Shown in pieces: positions 23,646 through 33,706 of a stretch of DNA of 52,575 bases (within the stretch, counting starts at the first letter, position 1; every line of letters begins with the position of its first letter). Made by a program: the position numbers and the translations under genes. The notes under the pieces were generated by a model, which did not search any database, was not told where the DNA came from, and saw only the letters and a list, made by a program, of their open reading frames with translations. The DNA comes from Paenibacillus piri (GTDB lineage: Bacteria; Bacillota; Bacilli; Paenibacillales; NBRC-103111), in contig NZ_SMRT01000030.1 in assembly GCF_004354045.1 (NCBI RefSeq), positions 1 through 52,575 on the forward strand, read 5' to 3'.

Positions 23646-24437
23646 TCAAAAAATTGTAGGCACCATGCCCCCGTCCATACGGATTGGAGAACCTTTAAAT
23701 GCGGATGCATAAGGGCTGCATACGAATGCAGTCAGCCTGCCTATTTCAAAAGGCTTGATAAACCGCTGTATTTCGGATTGGGGCAGGTTTGCAGCCATAA
23801 ATTTTTTCTCTTTTTCCGAAAATGCCATATCAACGGGAAACAAGCTTTCAATGATTTGATATACATTTTCGGACAGCGTTGGTCCTGGCATGATCGTATT
23901 GGATGTGACTTCCGTTCCTATCGTTAGTTTAGATAAGCTTTTTGACAATGACAATAACATGGATTTGGTCATACAATACTGAGGCATTTGCCCTGAAGGC
24001 ATAATCGCTTCTTCACTTGCAATAAAGATTATTCGTCCATAATTGTTTTTCAACATTTTAGGCAAATAAAATTTAGATAATCCATTGGCGGCAAGGACAT
24101 TCGTTCGGAAGTATTTTTCCCATACTTCATCGTCAACGTCCTCATATGACATGATTTCATAAATACCCATATTGTTAACCAAAATATCGGCATGGGGATA
24201 TTTCTCTAATAAAGCTTCTCTTTGCTGCATATCCACAATATCGGCTGCAGCATTCTGAGGAGAAGTAGACGGGAACTCCGACTTCAATTCATGTACGGTT
24301 CGTTCTACCTCTTCATTATTCCGTCCATTAACGAGGACATTGACGCCTTCTCTGGCAAGCTCAATGGCAATGGCTTTCCCTATACCTTTCGTCGATCCGG
24401 TTACTAAAGCTGTTTTGTTCCTTAATCCCATATCCAT
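23646..24437 (-). CDS. Short-chain dehydrogenase/reductase
   Basis: A 263-residue SDR. Cofactor motif TGSTKGIG near residues 14-21, NNMG near 88-91, and the catalytic box YCMTK near 154-158 with the upstream serine in IFIASEE. The C-terminal region (MDGGMVPTIF) ends as in SDRs with a substrate loop. A run rich in Phe/Lys (EKEKKFMAANLP) before the end is longer than usual. AAGGAGACATAGG precedes the ATG. It follows the AraC gene at 24640 on the same strand and is a plausible target for it. The substrate is unknown. Confidence 0.88.
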   Translation of the reverse strand: MDMGLRNKTALVTGSTKGIGKAIAIELAREGVNVLVNGRNNEEVERTVHELKSEFPSTSPQNAAADIVDMQQREALLEKYPHADILVNNMGIYEIMSYEDVDDEVWEKYFRTNVLAANGLSKFYLPKMLKNNYGRIIFIASEEAIMPSGQMPQYCMTKSMLLSLSKSLSKLTIGTEVTSNTIMPGPTLSENVYQIIESLFPVDMAFSEKEKKFMAANLPQSEIQRFIKPFEIGRLTAFVCSPYASAFKGSPIRMDGGMVPTIF

Positions 24438-24639
24438 AACCTATGTCTCCTTTGTTGTCATTCACGGCAAGCTGATTAGAAGTTATTCTTGGAACATCCT
24501 TGTGCTCCGGATAGAGATTATATTACTTTGTCTGGATCGTTCGGTAACTAGCGTCCAACGCCAAATTTCTTGTTTAACCCGCCATATAATGAAACCCGGA
24601 AAATGCTAGCCCTACGTAGAACGGGTTAGGTAGGGGATT

Positions 24640-25650
24640 CTATGACGGCTGGTTTGCCCCTAAATATTCGGAACGCCAATTTGAAGGAGTATCGCCTTCC
24701 CATAGGCGAAAGGCGCGATAAAACGAGTTCTGGTCTTCATATCCAATTAAGAAAGCCACTTCTTTTATATCGAGCTTAGGGTCTGCCAAGTATTCTCGTG
24801 CCTGTTCATGCCGAGCCTGTGTCAACAGCTGCTTGAAAGTTGTCCCTTCGTCAGTAAGACGGCGCTGCAGGGTACGATCGCTCATGCCCAACTCTCTCGC
24901 CACAGCCCGAATGTTAAGGTGCCCTCCGGTTAGGCTGCGCTTCAAGATCCACTTGACCATCTCGGGGATTGAACGGCTGCGCTGTTCATCCAACGATCGG
25001 TCCAATACGGGAGTCAGGATCTCCAGCAACTCATTATTATACGAAATAAAGGGGCGGTCCAGATCTCTTCGATGCAGTGTCAATCGGTTATCGGTTGCCC
25101 CAATCCGGATAGGGCACCCAAAGTAAGCTTCAAGGGTCTTTACATCGCCCATCGAGTGAGAAAATTCCACGGACCGCGCAGTTAAAGGCTGGCCCGTGCC
25201 CCGTCGCCCAAGCTCTAGAAGAAAGGCCAGCGTGGTACCAACCAACACTGGCGGTCCGGGTTGCTCGCTACGCATCCATTCCAATTCGATTGTACAGCGC
25301 TCGCCCTCTTCGGTTATACGCATGCTTTCCGGAGGGCACAGTTGTTTGTACCGGGCCATTCGGTTAAGGGCGTCGCGATAGTCACGAGCATGGTAGGTCG
25401 CTAAGACGGTTGGTGGGTATTGTGTCGTTTCAAAGTCGGTTACAAGCTTGATGATTCCGATGGCAGTGTCACCGACGAGATCGGAGTATGCTTGCCAGAT
25501 TCTGAAATATTGGGCGGCGGTGACTGCGGCTGGTTCTGTAATAATGGTGAGCGGCAGCCACGCTTTGCGAGCTATGTCGTGTGGGGCAATTCCTGATTGT
25601 TGTAATCCCGCCCAAAATCCCGGCGGGAATTTTATACGGTCAGATTTCAT
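24640..25650 (-). CDS. AraC family regulator with arabinose_bd-type sensor domain
   Basis: A 336-residue regulator. The N-terminal 200 residues match the OruR/FtrA-like 'arabinose-binding' sensor domain found mainly in proteobacterial AraC proteins (TAAQYFRIWQAYSDLVGDTA, later TLHRRDL). The C-terminal AraC domain has both helix-turn-helices: NIRAVARELGMSDRTLQRRL and DIKEVAFLIGYEDQNSFYRA, followed by FRLWEGDTPSNWR. Good ribosome site (AAAGGAGATCC). The domain type is unusual for Bacillales, so horizontal acquisition is possible. It sits directly upstream of the SDR gene on the same strand. Confidence 0.88.
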   Translation of the reverse strand: MKSDRIKFPPGFWAGLQQSGIAPHDIARKAWLPLTIITEPAAVTAAQYFRIWQAYSDLVGDTAIGIIKLVTDFETTQYPPTVLATYHARDYRDALNRMARYKQLCPPESMRITEEGERCTIELEWMRSEQPGPPVLVGTTLAFLLELGRRGTGQPLTARSVEFSHSMGDVKTLEAYFGCPIRIGATDNRLTLHRRDLDRPFISYNNELLEILTPVLDRSLDEQRSRSIPEMVKWILKRSLTGGHLNIRAVARELGMSDRTLQRRLTDEGTTFKQLLTQARHEQAREYLADPKLDIKEVAFLIGYEDQNSFYRAFRLWEGDTPSNWRSEYLGANQPS

Positions 25651-25919
25651 TACGTATGGATCTCCTTTAGTTGCTTACCTATTCGTTCCGGTTATGATTA
25701 AGTATACATAAGAATGTTCTTATCTTCACGCAACCCATTCGTTCCTTCCAGTTCTACAATCAAAGTTCTGCGTTATACTGCCCGTTAACAAACTGTCATC
25801 GAAAAGCTCAGGTTACCGCAAAATGGTACCCAAATTAGGAGTTCTGGAACGGCAACCGTGGTATAACGTATAATAACTCACAATTCCCGGCATCGCGATG
25901 ATTCGAAGAATGAACCCCG

Positions 25920-28900
25920 TTACACTTCGCGTTTCCTTGCTTGGAACGTGATTTTCGTGCCCAGGTCGGTAATGCTAACAATGTCAAGTCCGCTGCCATA
26001 GATTTGGCGGAGACGACGGTTTGTGTTCCGCAACCCGATACCGTCAGACGTTTCAGACTGATCCTGCAACACCTGATTCAGGATCTTCTCGTCAAAGCCA
26101 ACCCCATCATCCGACACTTGGATCTCGACATAGTCGCCACGATCCTCCGCGGCGATGCGTACGGTTCCACCTCGGTTCCTCTTCATAATGCCGTGGCGAA
26201 CGCCGTTCTCCACCAATGTCTGGATCGAAAGCGGAGGGACCGGGGTCGACAGCAGCCGCTCAGGAACTTCCCACTGTACGTGAAGCCGCTCGTTGAATCG
26301 CTCCTGCTCGATAAACAAATAAGCTTGGACCAAGTTTAACTCTTGCTCAAGCGGCACCAATCGTTCGGAATTGCGAAAGTCGAAGCTTGCTCTCAAGTAT
26401 TTGCCAAACACAGAAAGCAATCTCCGCATCCGTTCCGCATCAATTTCGCTCAAAGCGGCGATAGAGTTGAGCGTATTGAACAGAAAATGCGGCTGTACCT
26501 GCGCTTGCAGAAAAGCTGCCTCCAAGCGCATCCGTTCCGCAGTCGTCAACTTCAGCTCTGTGAGCGCCCGCACTCGGTGTTGCAACTCCAGACCATCCGC
26601 CGGCTTGGTCACATAATCATTGGCCCCGGCCTGGAAGCCGACCGCGATATCTTCGGTCTGACTGCGAGCGGTTAGTAGTAACACCGGCAGTTCGGACATC
26701 GCGAATCGCAGCCGGATTAAGCGGGTCAACTCATAGCCGGTCATGCGGGGCATCATAACGTCCGTCACAACCAAATCCCACTCTCTGGCGTCGATTAGCT
26801 TCATCGCCTCATGTCCGGAATTGACGGCGACTACATGGTATCGGTGCCGCGGCAGCATTTCCTTCAAGATGTGTAGATTGATCGGGTCGTCGTCCACAAT
26901 GAGCACTCGAGGCTTTTCAGCTATCGCATCGACGGCCGAGACCGGCCCCGGGACTTTCAGCATTTCCTCCGCGGTTGTATGCTTCAAGGGTACCTTCCCG
27001 GGCCTGGGCTTGGTCACATCGGATGATGAAACCGCTGTCCAGGCTGTTGCCGTTGCTATAGGCAGTGTAAGCCTGAAGATAGAGCCCTGTCCCGGTTCTG
27101 ACTCCGCCTCCAGCGACCCGCCGTGCAGCTCGGCAAGCTGCCGGCTTATACTCAGCCCCAGTCCAAGCCCGCCTCCCCCGGCCGTCAGGCTGGAGTCGGC
27201 CTGCTTGTACGGTTGGAATATCTGCTGCAGCACTTCCGGATGGATGCCGATCCCGGTATCCTCCACTTCCAGCACCACGAACTCCCCGCGAATGAAACCC
27301 CTGATGGCGATATGACCTTGCATCGTAAACTTGACCGCATTGTGAAGCAGATTGAATAGAATTTGTACCATCCTGTTTTCGTCCATATGTACCGGAGGGA
27401 ACGATTCAGGAATTTCATTGCGCAACTCGATAGATTTTCCTTCCATCATAAACCTAATCATATCGATGATGCCGTCTACGGAAGGTTGTACCTGCACGGC
27501 TTGCGGATGCAGCCGCAGTCCTTTATCCTGCAGCCGCTCCAGGTCCAAGAGATCGTTCAGCAGCAGGGACATACGATTGCCGACCGTCACCAGAAGCTTT
27601 AACCGTTCCTGTACGTCTTGAGATACGCTTTCCTGCTCCAATACGCTGTGCGCTATGTTGATCATCCCATGAAGCGGATTGCGAAGCTCGTGGGAAGTGT
27701 TGGCGAGAAATTCATTTTTCTGTTTGTCCGCTTTTTGTAATTCGGCGGCTAATCGCGCTGTCTGCTGCATATTCCGAAAATACATTCTGAACCAGTAGCA
27801 AGCAAAGGCGATAAAGGCAACAATAAAATCGATTGGATAGAAGTGAACGGAACGGAAAACATAGCTGAAATTATTCAAGACGCCCCAAATCAAATTTGCG
27901 GTCAGGCCAACAAAGGCGAGCCATAAAAAGATCGAGTCGCGATCAAGACGCAGCGTGGCGCGTAACGTGAGTATTGGCACATAGATAGTGCCGACAAGCA
28001 GCAGAGGGATCGTATACAGGTCAACCCACGCTACATAAATCGTAGGCATCAGCGCGACCACAACCGTCAAACCTAGCACCGCAATCCCGTAATATTGATG
28101 CCAGGGCCACTTCGATAAAGTTGGATACAACTGCTTCATGAAAATGAGCAGCAAGGCCGTTGCCCACAAATAACTCAATGTATAAAGCCTGAAGCTGATG
28201 CCATACGGCAGGTTCAGCCATGTGACTAACAGCTTGTCATCCGTGACTAGAACCGACAGACTGGCACTGACCATCATCAAAACCAGCGTAAACAGCGCCC
28301 GTTGCCGGACACCCATAAAGAACAAAACTGCGGCATACAGTACATGAATCATTATGACGACGCAGACAAGAAGCTGCATCGCAATCGAGAGCTGCTTGTG
28401 ACGCATAATCACATCTTCGGTTCCGAATTGAATCGATTGGAACAATCCGCCATCCACGTTATTGACGAAATTGGCGACCTGGACGATAATCTCCACTTCA
28501 GACTTGTCTACCGTGAAGGTGACATTATATGGAGTCTCGTAAGCAACGGTATCGTCTGCAGTTTTCCCCGGCATACCTGCTGCCCCGAGTTTGGTTCCAT
28601 TCACGTATAACTCGGAGGCAGACATCGTGGGAGGCATCGCGATTGTCAGCCGCTTCTCAATCAATGAATTGTCCAGTAGGATGAGAAGCCGGTAGCTCCC
28701 ATATCCAGTCACCTGTTTAGGATCGGCGAAAAGGCCTTTCCACGATCCCGGCAAGGTGGCGAAAACGCCGCTTGTTCGCGCAACCTCATCACCCGACTTG
28801 TTGAGGAATCGCTCCGGGTAAAAAGTCCAGTCACCCTCCAATAGTATCGGACGGTTCCAAGAGACATCGCGAAGATCAAGCACACCTTGCATCGCTATCG

Positions 28901-29000
28901 CTCGTACAGGAGGCCAGCCGACAAATATCCACGTCAGCCGAATCCCGGTTAAGACCAAAATAAAAATGAGAGTAATGGAAAGTAATTGTTTGATGTTCAT
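25920..29000 (-). CDS. Giant hybrid sensor histidine kinase (7TMR-DISM, HisKA, receiver, LytS-type kinase)
   Basis: A 1026-residue protein with two kinase modules. Residues 8-28 are a membrane helix and 30-200 an extracellular DISM-type sensor domain. Residues 205-405 form seven membrane helices (7TMR-DISM). His437 in FLANTSHELRNPLHGM is the HisKA site, followed by HATPase_c with DTGIGI and GGGGLGLGLS. A receiver follows (VLIVDDDPINLHIL, phosphoacceptor in LVVTDVMMP). The C-terminus is a second His_kinase/HATPase pair of LytS type (AQVQPHFLFNTLNSIAALS, then DGVGFD). The start is the ATG at 29000, where the first membrane helix begins. The SH3-like gene lies 132 bases upstream on the same strand. 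The ligand is unknown. Confidence 0.9.
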   Translation of the reverse strand: MNIKQLLSITLIFILVLTGIRLTWIFVGWPPVRAIAMQGVLDLRDVSWNRPILLEGDWTFYPERFLNKSGDEVARTSGVFATLPGSWKGLFADPKQVTGYGSYRLLILLDNSLIEKRLTIAMPPTMSASELYVNGTKLGAAGMPGKTADDTVAYETPYNVTFTVDKSEVEIIVQVANFVNNVDGGLFQSIQFGTEDVIMRHKQLSIAMQLLVCVVIMIHVLYAAVLFFMGVRQRALFTLVLMMVSASLSVLVTDDKLLVTWLNLPYGISFRLYTLSYLWATALLLIFMKQLYPTLSKWPWHQYYGIAVLGLTVVVALMPTIYVAWVDLYTIPLLLVGTIYVPILTLRATLRLDRDSIFLWLAFVGLTANLIWGVLNNFSYVFRSVHFYPIDFIVAFIAFACYWFRMYFRNMQQTARLAAELQKADKQKNEFLANTSHELRNPLHGMINIAHSVLEQESVSQDVQERLKLLVTVGNRMSLLLNDLLDLERLQDKGLRLHPQAVQVQPSVDGIIDMIRFMMEGKSIELRNEIPESFPPVHMDENRMVQILFNLLHNAVKFTMQGHIAIRGFIRGEFVVLEVEDTGIGIHPEVLQQIFQPYKQADSSLTAGGGGLGLGLSISRQLAELHGGSLEAESEPGQGSIFRLTLPIATATAWTAVSSSDVTKPRPGKVPLKHTTAEEMLKVPGPVSAVDAIAEKPRVLIVDDDPINLHILKEMLPRHRYHVVAVNSGHEAMKLIDAREWDLVVTDVMMPRMTGYELTRLIRLRFAMSELPVLLLTARSQTEDIAVGFQAGANDYVTKPADGLELQHRVRALTELKLTTAERMRLEAAFLQAQVQPHFLFNTLNSIAALSEIDAERMRRLLSVFGKYLRASFDFRNSERLVPLEQELNLVQAYLFIEQERFNERLHVQWEVPERLLSTPVPPLSIQTLVENGVRHGIMKRNRGGTVRIAAEDRGDYVEIQVSDDGVGFDEKILNQVLQDQSETSDGIGLRNTNRRLRQIYGSGLDIVSITDLGTKITFQARKREV

Positions 29001-29132
29001 AAATAAAATTATTCGACAATCCCGGCTATTAATCCTTCTGGGTATGGGGTTGTGCTGCCGCAGCCTGGTTGAGCAATTAGTGCAAGAGGACAAGGCCAAA
29101 ATGCTTGCTTCGTTTCATATGCAATTTAAGGA

Positions 29133-30116
29133 TCAAGGTTGTATCCACATCTCCCCGCTCCAACTGTGAATTCGGTACCATCGATTTCCTTGCGGATCGT
29201 CCCATTGCTCGAAAGCATTCACCTTTTGCGGACTGATGAGTCCAAAGATTGGAAATGGCATTGTTGGGAACAGATGCTGTTCCGTATTTTTCGTCAGTTC
29301 TATGGTCTCGTCTATTTTCTTTACACCCACGGGCTGTGCAAATTGCGGGTTTACCCAAAATGTGCTGCCGTTTTGACCTCGGACATGATATACTCCGTTG
29401 TCGGTCTTTTCCATGGCAAATACTTTTTGCGCAGGAATAAACCTGGCATCAGACGACCGCTGCAGCCGGTTCGCCGTATCATACTCATCCATATATAAGG
29501 TTTCCGTAGGCAGATCAAGCTCCGAATTCAGCACTTCGACTTGGAGATAGTGAGGATTGGCCACAATCCACCGGTCTCCCAGCCAAGAGGTTTCGATGCG
29601 GTAGGATGAAGAATACATGGCGAACGGAGACTCAAATACCGCATTCGCATGCACGGTTTGCGGGGATAATACAGCCTCGGTCATTGCAGATCTGACCGGC
29701 TCAGAGTAGAGGCGCGCGTCCCATAACAAAGCAAGATAGGTATCCGCAGGTTTCAGAATGCCTACTTTTTCTCGCTCCAGATGGACCCATAGATCTCCCA
29801 GCCATGTGGTCTTGATCTTAATCCATATCTTCCCCTGCGTATCTCCCTCAAGGTAAGGATGGTCCACGTCCGCTTCAACTGTACTCACATCTTGTGGAGT
29901 AAGTGCGGCCCAAGGCTCGACCGATTCATCCGGCACCGGATACAAATTCGTATCCTCCAACAATGAAATCACTGGCGGCAGCATCGATCGACCCGACTTT
30001 TGATAAGCCGAGGAATTAGGAGGCGCCGCGGCATCAAGCCCGATAGTAAAGCTGAATATCAAACCAAACGATAAAATAACCGCTATGATCCTCTTCATGC
30101 ACCTTGCTTTGACCAT
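29133..30116 (-). CDS. Secreted SH3/GW-like repeat protein
   Basis: A 327-residue protein with a signal peptide (RIIAVILSFGLIFSFTIGLD) followed by repeated beta modules. Two carry TTWLGDLWVHLE and TSWLGDRWIVANP, another reads SWSGEMWIQP at the C-terminus, a pattern of GW or SH3b cell-wall binding repeats. LPTETLYMDEY and VWVNPQFAQP-like strands lie between. Such proteins bind peptidoglycan or teichoic acids; no catalytic domain is visible. GGGAGG precedes the ATG at 30116. The large sensor kinase gene follows on the same strand 132 bases downstream, so the secreted protein could be part of the signal perceived by it. Confidence 0.75.
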   Translation of the reverse strand: MVKARCMKRIIAVILSFGLIFSFTIGLDAAAPPNSSAYQKSGRSMLPPVISLLEDTNLYPVPDESVEPWAALTPQDVSTVEADVDHPYLEGDTQGKIWIKIKTTWLGDLWVHLEREKVGILKPADTYLALLWDARLYSEPVRSAMTEAVLSPQTVHANAVFESPFAMYSSSYRIETSWLGDRWIVANPHYLQVEVLNSELDLPTETLYMDEYDTANRLQRSSDARFIPAQKVFAMEKTDNGVYHVRGQNGSTFWVNPQFAQPVGVKKIDETIELTKNTEQHLFPTMPFPIFGLISPQKVNAFEQWDDPQGNRWYRIHSWSGEMWIQP

Positions 30117-30503
30117 GCATATAAACCTCCCTAGTTTAAAGTTGCTACAAGTTAAGACGTTCCAATCGATACTATGTTTTAACGCGTTTAGAAATTAACC
30201 AAAAATTAACCAATAGTGCCAGCTGCATAAAAAAGAAAACGAGGCTCATTCTTTGGTACACCGTGATCATTGGAGTCAGACTAATGGATAGGCCCTAACG
30301 CACGCACCATAGCTCATCGACCTTCCTCGCCGGCCGCAGTAGCAGTATGGGCGGCACTGAAACTCTGTGGTGCAGCGCTGGTTTTGCGCTGTATGGATGG
30401 CTATGATAAACTTAATTCCATCATTTGAGTTGAGCGATGGTTTGAGACGGTGGCAATTACTCGTACACAATTTAGAAAACAATATACCTAAGGAGCGGTA
30501 GAG
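30117..30503. other. Divergent intergenic region
   Basis: No gene is supported. The stretch separates the SH3-like gene from the glycosyltransferase gene. It is rich in A/T at both ends and more GC-rich in the middle (30300-30400). No clear -35/-10 pair or palindrome stands out. Confidence 0.3.
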
Positions 30504-31706
30504 ATGGCACGTGTATTATTTATTAATGGCGGATCTGAAGGACATATCAATCCAACAATTGGAGTGGTGCAAGAGCTTGTCTCGCGTGGAGAAGAGGTAG
30601 TGTATTTTACGATAGAAGCTTTTCGGGAGCGTATGGAGAAGACGGGAGCTACTGTACGAACATTTGACGGTCAAAAATTTATCGAAGCGTTTATTTCAGG
30701 TGGAAGAAATTATTTGCCGGAAAGGGTCAACGGTCTTTTGCATACGGCAGAAATCGTCATACCTAGCGTTCTTGAACAGATCAAAGGAGAGCACTTTGAT
30801 TACATCATCCACGATTCCATGTTTGGTTGTGGACGTTTACTGGCCCAGATCCTTAAGCTTCCCGCAATAAATTCTTGTACTTCTTTTGCGCAGACAAAAG
30901 AATCATTCGATAAAATGTTGGAACAGCTTTCAAAAAAAATTCCTACAGAAATAATTAAACCAATACAAGATGAATTTCAAAGCCTGACGAAAATGGTGAA
31001 GGAAAAATATGATGTGGAGATCCATTCTCCTTATGAAGTTTTTTGTAATCCCGCACCACTTACAATCGTTTATACAACCAGGGAGTTTCAACCTTCTGGA
31101 GAAGCATTCGACCCAACTTACAAATTTGTAGGCCCATCCATCTCTTCACGATTAACGCAGGAAACCTTCGAAATTGCTGCAATCAAGGGAAAAAGCCCCA
31201 TTTACATTTCACTGGGTACTGTCTTCAACCAATCGATTGATTTCTATAAGCTTTGTTTTAAGGCAATTGGGAACACTGATCATACCGTTGTCATGTCTAT
31301 TGGGAATAAAGCCCAAATTTCTGATTTGGGGGAAATCCCTAAAAACTTCATCGTAAAAAATTATGTCCCACAAACGGATGTACTGCAATACACTAAATTA
31401 TTTATTACACATGGCGGAATGAACAGTGCCCATGAAGGGCTTTATTACGGGGTTCCGCTCATTGTAATCCCACAAAGCGCGGATCAGCCGATAATTGCCG
31501 GGCAAGTCGCCAATATCGGAGCAGGCATTCAATTACACATGCAAAGCTTGACTGCAAATCAACTACGGGAAGCCGTAGATCATGTGTTAAGCCTCTCATC
31601 TTTCAAGAAAGCCGTTGCAAATATTAAGGAATCCTTTCGAAAATCAGGTGGGTATCATCAAGCTGTTGATGAGATTTTCGAATTTAAAAGTCAATATCAT
31701 ATCTAA
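30504..31706 (+). CDS. Macrolide-type glycosyltransferase (MGT/YjiC family)
   Basis: A 400-residue GT1-family glycosyltransferase (GT-B fold). The N-terminal acceptor domain starts VLFINGGSEGHINPTIGVVQ. The C-terminal nucleotide-sugar domain has the signature THGGMNSAHEGLYYGVPLIV followed by PQSADQP, which is the MGT/YjiC pattern (usually HGGMNS..E). Members glucosylate macrolides, flavonoids or other small molecules with UDP-sugars and often confer resistance. AAGGAGCGG precedes the ATG. It is convergent with the aldo/keto reductase fragment and has no operon partner. Confidence 0.9.
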   Translation: MARVLFINGGSEGHINPTIGVVQELVSRGEEVVYFTIEAFRERMEKTGATVRTFDGQKFIEAFISGGRNYLPERVNGLLHTAEIVIPSVLEQIKGEHFDYIIHDSMFGCGRLLAQILKLPAINSCTSFAQTKESFDKMLEQLSKKIPTEIIKPIQDEFQSLTKMVKEKYDVEIHSPYEVFCNPAPLTIVYTTREFQPSGEAFDPTYKFVGPSISSRLTQETFEIAAIKGKSPIYISLGTVFNQSIDFYKLCFKAIGNTDHTVVMSIGNKAQISDLGEIPKNFIVKNYVPQTDVLQYTKLFITHGGMNSAHEGLYYGVPLIVIPQSADQPIIAGQVANIGAGIQLHMQSLTANQLREAVDHVLSLSSFKKAVANIKESFRKSGGYHQAVDEIFEFKSQYHI

Positions 31707-31747
31707 ATATAAATATTCTTAGCTGCCATTATTCGAAATAGCGATTG

Positions 31748-32197
31748 TTAGATATCAAGTTTACGGGTACCGATCCATTTCACCATTTCAGGATCGCGAT
31801 GTGAAAAGAACAGGCTCTGTTTCGTATCTAACGTTGTAATCGACTCCATATCCTCTTGGCTTAATTCAAAATCAAAGATATTAAAGTTTTCGATAATTTT
31901 TTCTTTACGTACAGACTTTGGAATCACAACGACTTCTCTTTGAGTCAACCAACGTAAAACCGCCTGAGCAACGGATTTATTATACTTTTCAGCTATGGAT
32001 ACCAATACTTCATTCTGGAACAAGTTATTTTTTCCTTCAGCAAAAGGCGCCCAGGACTCAATCTGAACATTATTCTCTTTCATGAATTTTGCACTTTCGA
32101 TCTGCTGGTTGAAAGGGTGCGTTTCAATCTGGTTTACGGCAGGAACTACTTCATTATGAATAATCAAATCGAGCAGACGGTACCATATGTGCCGCAC
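31748..32197 (-). pseudogene. Aldo/keto reductase, C-terminal fragment
   Basis: About 142 residues match the C-terminal half of an aldo/keto reductase: RLLDLIIHNEVVPAVNQIET, HPFNQQIESAKFMKENN, then VAQAVLRWLTQREVVVIPKS and the family's NADPH loop VRKEKIIENFNIFDF. The N-terminal half, with the catalytic Asp, Tyr, Lys, His residues, is missing; homology begins at about 32177 and the upstream sequence is unrelated. No start codon belongs to it. The enzyme cannot work. Confidence 0.85.
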
Positions 32198-32238
32198 CCT
32201 ATCATTGGGTTTAAATAATACCGATGAAGAATGGGTAA

Positions 32239-32295
32239 AAGCCCGACTGTCCGGTGCGTGTATTTACACGTCCCTGACAGTCGGGCTTCTTGTAA
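32239..32295 (-). terminator. Large two-storey terminator hairpin
   Basis: On the minus strand AGCCCGACTGTC and GACAGTCGGGCT form a 12-bp outer stem. Inside it CGTGT and ACACG form a second stem with a four-base loop. A TTTT run follows. It terminates the six-gene carbohydrate operon that ends at 32421. Outer and inner stems are separated by unpaired bases, which is more elaborate than a plain terminator. Confidence 0.75.
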
Positions 32296-32420
32296 TGGCG
32301 GCTGCGACTTAGCTCATGCCGACCCTGCTTCCGCAGGATACAGCGGTCCGGTTCAGCGGTCCTCAACGTCGATAAGCAATATGTTTTCCTTAAACCCTCC
32401 GTGTGTGAAACAGCTTCCGC

Positions 32421-33686
32421 TTATAGCTTCACGCTTCTTTCTATTATCCTTCCATCGGCCAGAAACACCTTGGCTGTCCATTCCTTATCCTCGGATGTCA
32501 TGATCCAAGGCTGTTGAATCCATGTCGTTTCGTTCTGGATCATAAACGGCTCGTTATAAGCGGTATCGATCAAGATGCCATTTCGATAAAATTCGACATA
32601 ATTCACGGTTTCGGGATACAGGCTTGCCAATCGGATCCACCTTTTATTTTCGATCGTGATCAGAGGCTCGAAGCCTTGCAAATAATAGTGGTCATCGACA
32701 GGCAATGGCGGCAATTCAATGCCCACGCCTTCCGCGATACGTCTGGCAAAAAACTCATCCTCGCCTTTCGTCACGCCCCAGAAGGCAGGCGGCTCCTGCT
32801 TGGTCAAATTATTATAGTAGCCCCAAGAGGTCTCTGTTTGAAAGGCTACCTCCATCATTCCAATGCACGGCGAATCTTCATTGCATACGATCGGCTTGCC
32901 CAGTCCCCAGCTTCGAACCTTTTTAATCATATTGTAATACTCCTGCCGTGTCTGATTATTGGCATGGATCAGAATCACATCGCTGGCCTCGGCAACCTCT
33001 TGATTAATCGCCCCTCCGCCCAAGCTCGATCCGACCGGCATCCCGCCGGACGATTCCCGTGCCAGCTCCAGCAAATACGACATGCTTTGCGGTTGTTGGA
33101 TGTGCGGGAGCCGCTTCCAAAGGCTAATATCGAATTCATTGGCTACTTCAATGATGACATTGGTGTACTTGTTTTTTTTCAAAATGCCGCATGCCGTCTT
33201 TACCGCATTACGTATCGCCAATCCGTCCCGAAATTGAATCGCTTGCGACCAATAAAACAAGCTGACGATGACAACCATCCCGATTTCATCCGCCGCCCGG
33301 ATCAGTTTGTCGAGCCGCTGCTCATACGCCGGATCGAAGGTTAGCCCATCCGCGCTGAAGGGATTGTTGTGCACGCTGGTCCAATCTTCTATCGTAAATA
33401 CCGGCCCCCCGCCCTGCAAGCCGACGGTAAAGGCTCTTAAACCGTAGTTGTACCATTCCGGCAAGGCAGCAATCAGATCATCCGTATTTTTATCCGCATT
33501 GTATACGGATTGGCCGAACCGGGCGAACCGTTCCGGAGCCGCCTTATCGTCGAATATCCCTTGAATAAATCGGGCATTCATTAATAAACCGTGAGATGAA
33601 GGCTTACTGCCCTCGATCTCCGAATAAGTCAGCTTACCGTTGACCAGAAACTTTTCACCTTGTATACCGATTTTCGTAACACTCAT
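32421..33686 (-). CDS. Clan GH-A-like glycosidase, unclassified
   Basis: A 421-residue protein with TIM-barrel glycosidase logic. NVIIEVANEFD (Asn183-Glu184) carries the Asn-Glu of the acid/base site, and KPIVCNEDS (Glu270) is in position for the nucleophile. WTSVHNNPF and the SLFYWSQAIQF strand lie between. The last 90 residues form an Ig-like domain (YVEFYRNGILIDTAYNEPFM). No signal peptide is seen, so it acts inside the cell on an imported oligosaccharide. I know of no named family that matches; it resembles GH5-like proteins of Paenibacillus. It is the last gene of the six-gene operon, 20 bases after the mutarotase gene. Confidence 0.75.
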   Translation of the reverse strand: MSVTKIGIQGEKFLVNGKLTYSEIEGSKPSSHGLLMNARFIQGIFDDKAAPERFARFGQSVYNADKNTDDLIAALPEWYNYGLRAFTVGLQGGGPVFTIEDWTSVHNNPFSADGLTFDPAYEQRLDKLIRAADEIGMVVIVSLFYWSQAIQFRDGLAIRNAVKTACGILKKNKYTNVIIEVANEFDISLWKRLPHIQQPQSMSYLLELARESSGGMPVGSSLGGGAINQEVAEASDVILIHANNQTRQEYYNMIKKVRSWGLGKPIVCNEDSPCIGMMEVAFQTETSWGYYNNLTKQEPPAFWGVTKGEDEFFARRIAEGVGIELPPLPVDDHYYLQGFEPLITIENKRWIRLASLYPETVNYVEFYRNGILIDTAYNEPFMIQNETTWIQQPWIMTSEDKEWTAKVFLADGRIIERSVKL

Positions 33687-33706
33687 CGTTCATCCACCTT
33701 TCATAT

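Noticed and set aside
30276..30482. Minus-strand frame upstream of the glycosyltransferase
   Set aside because: No start support and no family; composition typical of intergenic sequence.
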